Shown: positions 46,439 to 54,790 of the stretch, one piece after another
Numbering within the stretch: position 1 is the first letter of the stretch
Layout of the letters: each line of letters begins with the position of its first letter
Source of the DNA: Anaerolineae bacterium
GTDB lineage: Bacteria; Chloroflexota; Anaerolineae; Promineifilales; Promineifilaceae
Length of the DNA stretch: 64,000 nucleotides
Direction: 5' to 3'
NCBI GenBank assembly: GCA_023384415.1
Contig: JAHDWJ010000030.1
Span: forward strand, 17,025 to 81,024
Notes under the pieces: generated by a model
What the model was told of the DNA's origin: nothing
Database searches by the model: none
What the model saw: only the letters and a program-made list of their open reading frames with translations
Made by a program: the position numbers and the translations under genes

Positions 46439-46609
46439 TTACAGGGGAAGCTGACCAAGTCCAGATTGGTTCAATCTTCGGAGATTGAACCAATCTGGAG
46501 CAGGCAGCAGAGGGGGGCATAGTTCACTGAGAAAAAGGGTGTAATTGGCACGTTCGGCGGCCGCGCTTTGCTGCCAGCGTTCGATGAAGCGGGTGGCGCG
46601 GTGGGACAT
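46439..46609 (-). pseudogene. N-terminal stub of a DNA methyltransferase, fused to repeat D
   Basis: From ATG 46609 the frame reads MSHRATRFIERWQQSAAAER and ANYTLFLSELC. That resembles the start of large class I DNA methyltransferases (MmeI/type IIL kind), which contain an 'RW...AERANYQLFLSELCDLLG' segment. After LSELC the frame runs through repeat D copy 2 and stops at 46439, so only about 36 native residues are left. A TATAAT box (46616-46621, minus strand) lies 6 bases before ATG and may be the old leaderless promoter. The identification rests on one motif and is moderate. Confidence 0.5.
46443..46500 (+). repeat. Repeat family D, copy 2
   Basis: The same GGGGAAGCTGACC leader is followed by the perfect 14-bp hairpin arms (46463-46476 and 46483-46496). 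It cuts into the DNA methyltransferase stub. The direct orientation relative to copy 1 flanks the toxin-antitoxin genes. Confidence 0.8.
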
Positions 46610-46731
46610 GGCGGAATTATAGTGGAAATAGGAGAGATGCGTATAGCTTACGGCCGCCAAAAAAATTGCGAACTGGAGAAGGCGGTCGTATACTGTGGCC
46701 TGACTAACGGAAGGCACGAGGCAAGTAAGGC

Positions 46732-49700
46732 ATGGACTCCTTTCGCATTCATCTGCTAGGCTCACCCCGCATTGAAAAAAATGGCCGGTCAGTAACAGTG
46801 CAGCGGCGTAAAACGATGGCCCTGTTGGCTTACCTGGTGATGACAGACCAGAGGCACAGTCGGGATGCCCTGGCGGTCCTGTTTTGGCCGGAAATGGATC
46901 AGGCGGCCGCACGAGCCAACCTGCGGCGAGACCTCTCCCGGCTGCGGGAACTGCTGGGGGAGCATTTTCTGGAAGTGAGCCGAAGTGAGGTTTGCCTGAA
47001 CCCCGCGGCCGCGATCTGGCTAGACACCGCCGTTTTTATCGCTTACCTGGCCGCCGTGCGCCAACATGATCACCCCCCCAGCCAGCTTTGCCCCACCTGT
47101 CAAACTATCCTCACCGATGCCCTCGCCCTCTATGGGGGAGATTTTTTGACCGGGTTTAGCCTGCCCGATAGCCCAGAATTTGATCGCTGGCAATTTTTCC
47201 AGGTGGAAAGTTTGCGCCATCATCTAGCGGAACTGCTGCAAACATTTATTCAGTGGCATGTCAGCCAGGGAAAGTTTGAGCCAGGCATAGCGTATGCCCG
47301 CCGCTGGCTAGCCCTGGATCCGCTCCATGAACCGGCCCATCGCCAGCTAATGCAGCTATACGCCTGGTCGGGGCAGCACGCGGCCGCGCTGCGCCAATAC
47401 CAGGAATGTGTCACCCTCTTAGAAGATGAGCTAGGGGTGCCCCCAGAAGCGGAAACGACCCAACTGTATGAGGCAATCCGCACGCGCCAGCTAACTGCTC
47501 CCCATGAACCAGAGCCGGCAGCGGCCGCACCCCTTGCCGAACGGTTCACCCCCGGCCCCCTGCTGGCCGTTGGTGGGCATGGGGAGTTGTATCAGGGAGA
47601 GGATCGCCTGACCGGACAGCCGGTGGTTATCAAGCGAGTCCGCCCCGAACTACTGACCCACAACCCGGAATATATGACCCGCTTCCAACGAGAAGGGCAG
47701 TTGTTGAGCGAACTCAACCACCCCAACATTGTCAAGATGCTGGCTCTGTTTGAACGTGGGGGGCACCAACACATCGTCATGGAATTTGTGCCGGGGGGGA
47801 GTTTGCGCCAACTATTAGAACAGCGGCCGCAGCTCCCTTTGGAGCAAGCCCTGACCATCGCCCTGGAGCTGGCCGACGCCCTGAGCCGCGCCCATCACCT
47901 CAACATCATTCACCGGGACATCAAACCAGAAAATGTGCTTCTGGCCGCCGACGGCTCTCCTCGCCTGACCGATTTTGGTCTGGCCCGGCTGCGGCGGGAT
48001 GATTCCCAGATCACTCAGGCCGGGCTGTTTATCGGCAGCCCGGCTTATATGAGTCCCGAAGCTCTGCGTGGGGAAGAGGTAGATGCCCACAGTGACATCT
48101 GGTCATTTGGGGTTTTGCTGTATGAGATGTTGGCCGGGCGGCGGCCATTTACCGGGGAGCAGATCGCCCCTCTGATGGTACGTATTCTCAACGATCCCCT
48201 GCCCGAGATCGGGCAGTTTCGGTCTCACATCCCGGCAGCCCTGGTTTATCTGCTGCGCCGGATGTTGATGAAAAACCGGCAGGAACGTATTCGCAGTATG
48301 CGCCTGGTCGCGGCCGCTTTAGAATCAGTGCGTGAGGGGTATCCCTTGGCCCCAGAGATACGCATTGACCGCCTCTTGCCTTCACCGGCCCATGTTCCCA
48401 CCCTCAGAGAAGAGCCGATCTTCACCCCGGATGTTATCCGAACGCCGCCTCCTTTGCCCAGTGGTGGGGGCTTCTACAACCTGCCTCCCCAGCCTACCGT
48501 TTTTGTAGGCCGAGAAAAGGAGTTGAGTGATCTGCGCCAATGGCTGGGGGAAAAGACGACCCATCGCCTGATCACCATTGCCGGCCCCGGGGGAATGGGC
48601 AAAACGCGGCTGGCACTCGCGGCCGCGCAAGCGGTTTTGGATGCCTTTCCCGATGGAGTTTTCTTCGTCCCCCTGGCATCCCTCACCACCGCGGAACATA
48701 TCCTTTCGGCTCTGTTGGAAAGTCTGCATGTGCAGCCTCTCAGCAGCAAAGAGCCAAAAGAGCAGGTGCTGACCTATCTAAGCCAGAAACAAATACTCCT
48801 GGTGATGGACAATTTTGAGCATCTACTGGATGGGGCCGATCTCGTGGCTGAAATTGGACAGGCGGCCCCGCTGGTCAAAATTTTGGTCACCTCCCGCGAA
48901 CGGCTGCGCTTAAGCCTGGAGAGTGTCTATGCCCTCGGTGGGTTGGCTTACCCGCAGGAGCCACCTCCGCCCGAAGGGTGGTCTGAGGAGCAGATAGCAG
49001 CTTTTGATGCCCTCAAGCTGCTCCAGCAACGTGCCCAGGCGATGCAGGTAACGCTCCCTCTACCCTTTGCAGAGCAGGCAGCGATGGTCCGTATTTGCCA
49101 TCTGGTTGAGGGGATGCCGCTGGCCTTGATGTTAGCTACAAGCTGGCTGCCACTGCTCTCTTTTAAGGAAATTGCTACCGAGATCGCCCGGCACCTCGAT
49201 TTCTTGGAAGTGGAGATGCGCGATCTGCCAGAGCGGCAGCGCAGTATGCGAGCGACGATTGACAGCTCCTGGAAACATCTGGCGGCTGAGGAGCAGCAGG
49301 TTTTTATGAAGCTGGCGGTGTTCCGGGGTGGGTTTACCCGGCAGGCGGCCCAAGAGGTGGCTGGGGCCAATCTACGCACTCTCCGTACCCTGGCGGATAA
49401 ATCGCTGCTGGCCCTGTCTCGCCGCGGCCGCGATGGGTTGAGTGAGCGGTATGAAATTCATGAACTGCTCCGGCAATACGGGGCCGAAGCATTAGAAAAA
49501 GCCGGTTTAGCCGATGAGACCCGCCAGCAGCACAGCCGCTACTATCTCCACTGGCTGCAAGAACATGAACCTGACATCAAAGGGCGTAATCAGATTGTGG
49601 CTTTGCGCGAAATCGAAGCGGATATGGAAAACATTCGCCTGGCCTGGCAGTGGGCGTTAGATCACCAACTCTTACCCTTTTTAGAAGCAGCCATGGCCCC

Positions 49701-50880
49701 CATCAACTATTTCTTCGATTTGCGGGTACGCCAGGGAGAAGGCAGCAACCTGTTTAGCCGATCCTACAGACAAATGATCACCGCCGGGTTTGCCCCAGAT
49801 CACCCTACCGTAGCCCGGATGATCGCCAGAGCCAATTTTTTGGGTATGTTTGCGGCCACGTTCCCCTCAGCCAATATGGAAACTGCCCTGCAACAATGTC
49901 TGACCGTTGCCCAACAGCAGGGCCATGAGGCTGAAATCGCTTACTGCCAGGGGGCGTTGGGCAGCTATTACAACATGGTCGCTTTGGCTCCAGACAAAGC
50001 CCTGCTTTTGCTGCAACAAGCCCTGGCCCGGTTTCGCGCTCTGGGGGATGGCTTTTTTGTCGCCCGTGCCTGGCAATGGTTGGGGTTGTATTATATGCAG
50101 CGGGGATCACTGCCCGATTTCCATCATGCCAGTGTGCAAAGTATCAGTGAGGCGCGGCGGGTGGGTAATAAGATAGATGTGGTGTATTCGCTGGTGAATC
50201 TGACGGAAGTTACTCTGGTGCGAGGGGAGTATGAGAAGGCGCAAAGCAGTTTACAAGAGGCCCTGACCTATGCCCTGGAGTTGGATTTATATGTACCGAT
50301 GGCTTATCTGGATATGCTGCGGAGTTTACTTTATTGTTTGCAAGGGGAGTTGGCCCTGGCCCAACCATTGATTGAAAAAGCGTACCGGCTGGCCCGTGAT
50401 TATGATTATGGGATTGCCGTGGCTTTTACTTTAGCGGTGCGGGCGTTGTTATGCAGCTTACAAGGGAATGACGCGGCCGCGCAGCAGTACGCGCAGGCAA
50501 GTTTAGCCGTTATGGGCAATCACGGGTTGGGGGTTATCATCGCCAACTGGGCCCTGGCCATGGTGGCCTGCAACCACCAAAAATATCAAGAGGGGCACAC
50601 CTATATCAAAACGGCCCTGGATATGGCCTACAGAGGGGAATATACGGCGACATTGGTATGGCTGCTGCCGGTCGCGGCCGCGGTTCAGGCCAATATGGGT
50701 CATCAAGAAAACGCCCTGGAACTGCTGGCCCTGTCCCATCATCACCCCTTGCGCCAGATTGGGTGGCTGGCCCATTGGCCACTGCTGGTGGAATTACAAC
50801 AGCGACTGCCCCATGAAGTTGGAGAACCCACCGACCAGACCCGCTCTCTGGAAACAATCATCCAACAATTCCTACAATAG
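46732..50880 (+). CDS. BTAD - Ser/Thr kinase - NB-ARC-like NTPase - TPR fusion regulator
   Basis: The protein has 1382 residues. Domains in order: an N-terminal winged-helix/BTAD region (about 1-245, MDSFRIHLLGSPRIEKNGRS; the TPR-like BTAD repeats end AALRQYQECVTLLEDELGV); a Hanks-type kinase (about 270-540: glycine loop AVGGHGELYQG, VVIKRV, HRDIKPEN near 394, DFG near 414, SPAYMSPEAL); a STAND-type NTPase (about 590-880: FVGREKELSDL, GPGGMGKTRLALA, LLVMDNFEHL, LVTSRERLRL); and a C-terminal TPR array (about 960-1370). The kinase looks active. Joining kinase, NTPase and SARP-type DNA-binding parts in one chain is uncommon. It faces a bidirectional terminator. Confidence 0.88.
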   Translation: MDSFRIHLLGSPRIEKNGRSVTVQRRKTMALLAYLVMTDQRHSRDALAVLFWPEMDQAAARANLRRDLSRLRELLGEHFLEVSRSEVCLNPAAAIWLDTAVFIAYLAAVRQHDHPPSQLCPTCQTILTDALALYGGDFLTGFSLPDSPEFDRWQFFQVESLRHHLAELLQTFIQWHVSQGKFEPGIAYARRWLALDPLHEPAHRQLMQLYAWSGQHAAALRQYQECVTLLEDELGVPPEAETTQLYEAIRTRQLTAPHEPEPAAAAPLAERFTPGPLLAVGGHGELYQGEDRLTGQPVVIKRVRPELLTHNPEYMTRFQREGQLLSELNHPNIVKMLALFERGGHQHIVMEFVPGGSLRQLLEQRPQLPLEQALTIALELADALSRAHHLNIIHRDIKPENVLLAADGSPRLTDFGLARLRRDDSQITQAGLFIGSPAYMSPEALRGEEVDAHSDIWSFGVLLYEMLAGRRPFTGEQIAPLMVRILNDPLPEIGQFRSHIPAALVYLLRRMLMKNRQERIRSMRLVAAALESVREGYPLAPEIRIDRLLPSPAHVPTLREEPIFTPDVIRTPPPLPSGGGFYNLPPQPTVFVGREKELSDLRQWLGEKTTHRLITIAGPGGMGKTRLALAAAQAVLDAFPDGVFFVPLASLTTAEHILSALLESLHVQPLSSKEPKEQVLTYLSQKQILLVMDNFEHLLDGADLVAEIGQAAPLVKILVTSRERLRLSLESVYALGGLAYPQEPPPPEGWSEEQIAAFDALKLLQQRAQAMQVTLPLPFAEQAAMVRICHLVEGMPLALMLATSWLPLLSFKEIATEIARHLDFLEVEMRDLPERQRSMRATIDSSWKHLAAEEQQVFMKLAVFRGGFTRQAAQEVAGANLRTLRTLADKSLLALSRRGRDGLSERYEIHELLRQYGAEALEKAGLADETRQQHSRYYLHWLQEHEPDIKGRNQIVALREIEADMENIRLAWQWALDHQLLPFLEAAMAPINYFFDLRVRQGEGSNLFSRSYRQMITAGFAPDHPTVARMIARANFLGMFAATFPSANMETALQQCLTVAQQQGHEAEIAYCQGALGSYYNMVALAPDKALLLLQQALARFRALGDGFFVARAWQWLGLYYMQRGSLPDFHHASVQSISEARRVGNKIDVVYSLVNLTEVTLVRGEYEKAQSSLQEALTYALELDLYVPMAYLDMLRSLLYCLQGELALAQPLIEKAYRLARDYDYGIAVAFTLAVRALLCSLQGNDAAAQQYAQASLAVMGNHGLGVIIANWALAMVACNHQKYQEGHTYIKTALDMAYRGEYTATLVWLLPVAAAVQANMGHQENALELLALSHHHPLRQIGWLAHWPLLVELQQRLPHEVGEPTDQTRSLETIIQQFLQ

Positions 50881-50908
50881 AACAATTCCCCAGGCTGCCC
50901 CGCAGCTA

Positions 50909-51019
50909 TACTCATCGTGGTCATAAAGTAACATTCCAATTGGCGACTAGAGACTGGAGACTGGTTAATCCCGAGTCACCAGTCCCACTGAAAATGTCAG
51001 TTTATGACCGTTGGCAGTA
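50909..51019. mobile_element. Element family C, copy 2 (TA-flanked)
   Basis: The 111-bp copy has ends TACTCATCGTGGTCATAAAG and the reverse complement of TACTGCCAACGGTCATAAAC, with flanking TA at 50907-50908 and 51020-51021. The central GAGACTGG / CCAGTC pair forms a second stem. Confidence 0.75.
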
Positions 51020-51024
51020 TAACA

Positions 51025-51062
51025 AATAAAACAGGCCGGTTGATTAACCGGCCTGTTTTATT
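51025..51062. terminator. Bidirectional terminator between the fusion regulator and the DNRLRE gene
   Basis: A perfect 17-bp stem (51025-51041 with 51046-51062) with a 4-base loop has A-rich and T-rich outer ends, so it works in both directions. The two flanking genes converge here. Confidence 0.92.
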
Positions 51063-51116
51063 TCTGGCTCTACCTGCTTGTAGGGTGAGACAGGTTCAAC
51101 CTTTGATAACCCTTGC

Positions 51117-52832
51117 TTATTCGCCGTCAGGCTGACTGTATAAGAGCGTCAACATGGGCCGATTATGGGGGGCTGTACTGCTACCATTACAATTAAATCC
51201 CAACTTGTTGTCATTGGCCAGGTTGGCTATCAGAATACCGTGATTGCTGGCGGGATCATCAACCCAGCTTTGTACCAGAACCGGGTTGATGGTGAAGGTA
51301 TGGCTGCCCAGCGCCCTTGCGGCAAACCACCCAACAGGGGTTGATACCCGGTCCAGGTCGCCTAGCCCCCCAGAAACCTCCCACTCTAGATTGGTGCCAT
51401 ACACATTCCAGGTCGCCTGGTTCTCAACCCAATCACGCAGCAGGGGATAGGCATAATACCCTTTAGAATTGGTCTCGTCACTGATATTCAGGGTGATTTC
51501 AGCCCGATGAATGATGCTGTCTTCTGGAACGGCAGTGATGTCCCAACGGAACAGTACCCCTTTTTCTTTATTACTCTGACCAACGTTAATCCCTTCAACT
51601 TCACAGGCCGGGTTGGTGGCATAGTTGGAGTCAGCATTGCTGGCCCGAATCCGGGTATCGGCTGTGCCGGTGTAGCTGGCATTTGGGAAGATCCCATTCT
51701 GGAAAGAGATGGCCGTCGTTTCCGCGGGGGGTGTCAGGGATGGGAAGGTAATCTTGATCGCCTCGCTCCAAATCTCGGGACTGCGGTAGCTGGTCAAAGA
51801 GGAGTCAGGATGTTGTTCAATGTGGATGAATTTGCCACTGTAACTGGGCATACTGGAGCCACAAACAGCCCCTTCGTCTCCAGTTTCGCTGTTGAGATAA
51901 CGCCCTGGTACGTTCTTGGTGCCATTTTTGCCACAAACCAGACCTTCTTCACCAGGGACGGCTACCGCCCACTCCGGCTGTAAATCGCGCAGCGTGTCGC
52001 GCAGCCGGACAATGCTATCTGTTAGTTGGGGCGCGGCCGCGGAGCCATGCGTAATGTAAACATTGACATCTTCACAACCAGTGTCAACGGCCATACCATG
52101 AAACTGAATGGCGGTGTGGGCATTATTGTTGGCGGCGTGGTATTGATCAATGACCACCACCGTGGGAAAGAACAGATTGTCGGCACAATGGGCCACATCG
52201 GCGATCTTTTCACCCGTCTGGCAGGGGCTGGGGGTGTTATTAGCCTGCCGATTGGCCCCAGCCATGATAAAGGTATGTGCCCCGACACCCTGGAAAACAC
52301 GAATCCCTTGCTGATTGGTCCGGTTATCTTCCATAGGATGGGTGACATCAATGCTCAGATAACGGTCAGGGGTTGGGTTAACGATAAAAGTGCCCCAGCC
52401 CCGGTCTACTTTGCCGTTGTCATCTTCATCCAAAATTTCCATGGCCACGCAGTAACTCTGACCGGTGTACGCATCGGTGAACGGGAACACAGCGTAGATG
52501 TTAACCAATGAATCAGGCAAAGCGATGGTACTGCATTGGCTAACGGCGGTCATGTTGAGCATATCTGCCACCACGCCACGCCATTCATCCCGAACTTCTA
52601 CCTCTGGTACGACATACCCATTAGAATTTTTGGCGGGCATGTAGTTGGTGATGCAGAGGATCAGCTCTTCCAGGCCATAAGCGGTGGGTAAACAGGCGAT
52701 ATTGTTGGCTGGCAGCGGGGTGCTGGCATGGGCCATGTTTGCCTGCATCGTGGTTAGGGAGATGATGCCTGCCCCCATGAGCAGCAGCCATAACCATAAT
52801 TGTTTGAGACTATGTTTGCGAATCATTTTCAT
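51117..52832 (-). CDS. Secreted DNRLRE-domain protein
   Basis: The protein has 571 residues. It starts with a basic, hydrophobic signal peptide (LWLWLLLMGAGIISLTTM, then AHAS). The N-terminal 350 residues are Cys-rich and unassigned; they contain DEDDNGKVDRGWGTF and ITHGSAAAPQ, perhaps a metal- or calcium-binding fold. The C-terminal 170 residues match a DNRLRE-type domain (TRIRASNADSNYATN, VLFRWDITAVPEDSIIHRAE, HGILIANL), often found on surface enzymes. An AAGGAG ribosome site supports ATG 52832. The function of the N-terminal part is unknown. Confidence 0.75.
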   Translation of the reverse strand: MKMIRKHSLKQLWLWLLLMGAGIISLTTMQANMAHASTPLPANNIACLPTAYGLEELILCITNYMPAKNSNGYVVPEVEVRDEWRGVVADMLNMTAVSQCSTIALPDSLVNIYAVFPFTDAYTGQSYCVAMEILDEDDNGKVDRGWGTFIVNPTPDRYLSIDVTHPMEDNRTNQQGIRVFQGVGAHTFIMAGANRQANNTPSPCQTGEKIADVAHCADNLFFPTVVVIDQYHAANNNAHTAIQFHGMAVDTGCEDVNVYITHGSAAAPQLTDSIVRLRDTLRDLQPEWAVAVPGEEGLVCGKNGTKNVPGRYLNSETGDEGAVCGSSMPSYSGKFIHIEQHPDSSLTSYRSPEIWSEAIKITFPSLTPPAETTAISFQNGIFPNASYTGTADTRIRASNADSNYATNPACEVEGINVGQSNKEKGVLFRWDITAVPEDSIIHRAEITLNISDETNSKGYYAYPLLRDWVENQATWNVYGTNLEWEVSGGLGDLDRVSTPVGWFAARALGSHTFTINPVLVQSWVDDPASNHGILIANLANDNKLGFNCNGSSTAPHNRPMLTLLYSQPDGE

Positions 52833-53015
52833 TTACTCCTTGTGTTTGATGTGGGGGTAGGGTAACGGTTGTTTGTCCCGCAAACGTCCCACTTACTGTC
52901 CCACTTTTAATGGCTAATTTGGGGATCTCGAACTGTAAAAATTGGCTTTGTGTCTGCCTACTCCGGGCAACCACAAGGGTATGCCCCTACCTATGAACGC
53001 TTGAAACAGTGGGGA

Positions 53016-53237
53016 TCAACAATTGTGCAGCAGTTTTGGCAGTTCGGTCATCTGGTGGAAGATGAGGCTGGCCCCGGCTTCGCGTAAGGTCTGCGCCGGG
53101 GTGTCGGCGGCGAACCCGAAGACGGTCATGCCTGCGGCCGCGCCAGCACGAACGCCAGTCAGTGAATCTTCAATCACGGCACAGCGGCGGGGGTCAACCC
53201 CATGATGCCGGGCCGCCAGCAGATATTTGTAGCTTGT
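53016..53237 (-). pseudogene. C-terminal remnant of a HAD phosphatase (phosphoglycolate/beta-PGM type)
   Basis: Read on the minus strand, the segment encodes YLLAARHHGVDPRRCAVIED and then SLTGVRAGAAAGMTVFGFAA, the third and fourth HAD motifs, and ends at TGA 53016. The N-terminal two thirds, including the DxDGT motif, are missing: a TAA stops the frame just upstream at 53238. The break falls 17 bp from the end of comM, so an old deletion or rearrangement joined them. It contains one GCGGCCGC copy at 53134. Confidence 0.82.
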
Positions 53238-53254
53238 TTAATTGGGGATTACCT

Positions 53255-54787
53255 TTAATTACTGCTGCGGGGGCGGTATTGTAAGGCTTCGGCCAGGTGG
53301 ACGGTTTGCATGGGGTCAGAGCCGGCCAGGTCGGCAATGGTGCGGGCGACTTTGAGGGTGCGGTGAAAGGCCCGGGCACTCAGGTTCATTTGGGCCATGG
53401 CACTTTTCATCAGGCGGCGGCCAGTTTCATCCAGTTCACAAAAAATATGGACTTCACTCGGCCCCATTTCGGCGTTACAGAGCAGGTTGCTTTCCTTAAA
53501 CCGGGCCTGCTGCCGCTGCCGGGCTGCTTCTACCCGCCCCTGGATATTGGCCGATGGCTCACCCCGGCGCGAAGTGGTCAGTTTGTCAAAATCCACCCTG
53601 GGCACATCAATACAAATATCAATCCGATCTAGCAGGGGGCCGGAGATGCGCTTCTGGTAGCGGGTGATCATGGCGTTGCTGCATGAGCAGGGATGGTTGG
53701 GGTCGCCGAAGTAACCACAAGGGCACGGGTTTTGCGCGGCGATGAGCATGAAGTTGGCCGGGAAGGTGACTGTGCCGTTGGCGCGGGAGATGGACACTTC
53801 ACGGGGCATCCCTTCCAGAGGTTGGCGCAATACTTCGATGAGGTTTTGGCCGAATTCGGGCAGCTCATCCAGGAAGAGGACGCCGCGATGGGCCAGGGAG
53901 ATTTCCCCAGGGCGAGGCCAGGCCCCACCGCCAACCAGACCGGCGTAGCTGATGGTGTGATGAGGGGAGCGGAACGGCCGCTGACGCATGAGGGGAATAT
54001 CGGCGGGGAGCAGGCCGGCGATGCTGTAAATTTTGCTTACTTCCAGGGCTTCATTGATGCTAAGGCGGGGCAGGATGCTGGGTACGGATTTGGCGATGAG
54101 GGTTTTGCCGGTGCCGGGGGGGCCGGTCATCAGGACGTTGTGTCCGCCCGCGGCCGCGACCTCCATCGCCCGCTTCACATGTTCCTGCCCCATAATATCG
54201 GCAAAATCAGTCACAAACTCCACATCCTGGCTAAACACCTCATCCAGGTTAATGCCGTGGGGTTCAATCGGCTTCATGCCCGTGAGGTGGCTCACCAGTT
54301 GGCTCACATCTTTCACTGGGAAAACCACCAGATCAGGCATGAGGGTAGCTTCATCGGCATTGACCGCAGGCACAAAAAGCTGCTTCACCCCCTGCGCTCT
54401 GGCCAAGGCAGCACAGGAGAGAATCCCTTTGGTATGCCGGGTGGTGCCATCCAATGACAACTCCCCCACAAACATTGAGCCTTCCAGCTTATCCAGCCAC
54501 ACCTGCTGTGAGGCGGCCAGAATGCCGACGGCAATGGGCAGATCATAAGCCGGCCCCTCTTTGCGTAAATCGGCCGGGGCCAGATTGATGGTGATCCGCC
54601 GGTCGGTGGGGAAGGTGAGGCCGCTGTTTTTGATGGCCGAATGAACCCGGTCACGGCTTTCACGCACGGCGGCATCGGGCAGCCCCACCAGTTGGAAGGC
54701 CGGAAAGCCACGAATAATGTCTACTTCAACTTCGACGATTTCGGCGTCCAGGCTGACGATGGCACAGCTGATAACTTTAGCCAGCAT
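53255..54787 (-). CDS. comM: ComM/YifB-type AAA+ protein (Mg-chelatase-like)
   Basis: The protein has 510 residues. An N-terminal Lon-like S5 domain (1-180: VDIIRGFPAFQLVGLPDAAV, NLAPADLRKEGPAYDLPIA) precedes a Mg-chelatase-type AAA+ domain with Walker A GPPGTGKTL near 220 and Walker B VLFLDELPEF, and an Arg-finger region (QNPCPCGYFGD). ComM is a branch-migration helicase in natural transformation of some bacteria. It lies 3 bp after the REC-GAF gene on the same strand. A GAGGAA site supports ATG 54787. Confidence 0.92.
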   Translation of the reverse strand: MLAKVISCAIVSLDAEIVEVEVDIIRGFPAFQLVGLPDAAVRESRDRVHSAIKNSGLTFPTDRRITINLAPADLRKEGPAYDLPIAVGILAASQQVWLDKLEGSMFVGELSLDGTTRHTKGILSCAALARAQGVKQLFVPAVNADEATLMPDLVVFPVKDVSQLVSHLTGMKPIEPHGINLDEVFSQDVEFVTDFADIMGQEHVKRAMEVAAAGGHNVLMTGPPGTGKTLIAKSVPSILPRLSINEALEVSKIYSIAGLLPADIPLMRQRPFRSPHHTISYAGLVGGGAWPRPGEISLAHRGVLFLDELPEFGQNLIEVLRQPLEGMPREVSISRANGTVTFPANFMLIAAQNPCPCGYFGDPNHPCSCSNAMITRYQKRISGPLLDRIDICIDVPRVDFDKLTTSRRGEPSANIQGRVEAARQRQQARFKESNLLCNAEMGPSEVHIFCELDETGRRLMKSAMAQMNLSARAFHRTLKVARTIADLAGSDPMQTVHLAEALQYRPRSSN

Positions 54788-54790
54788 GGG

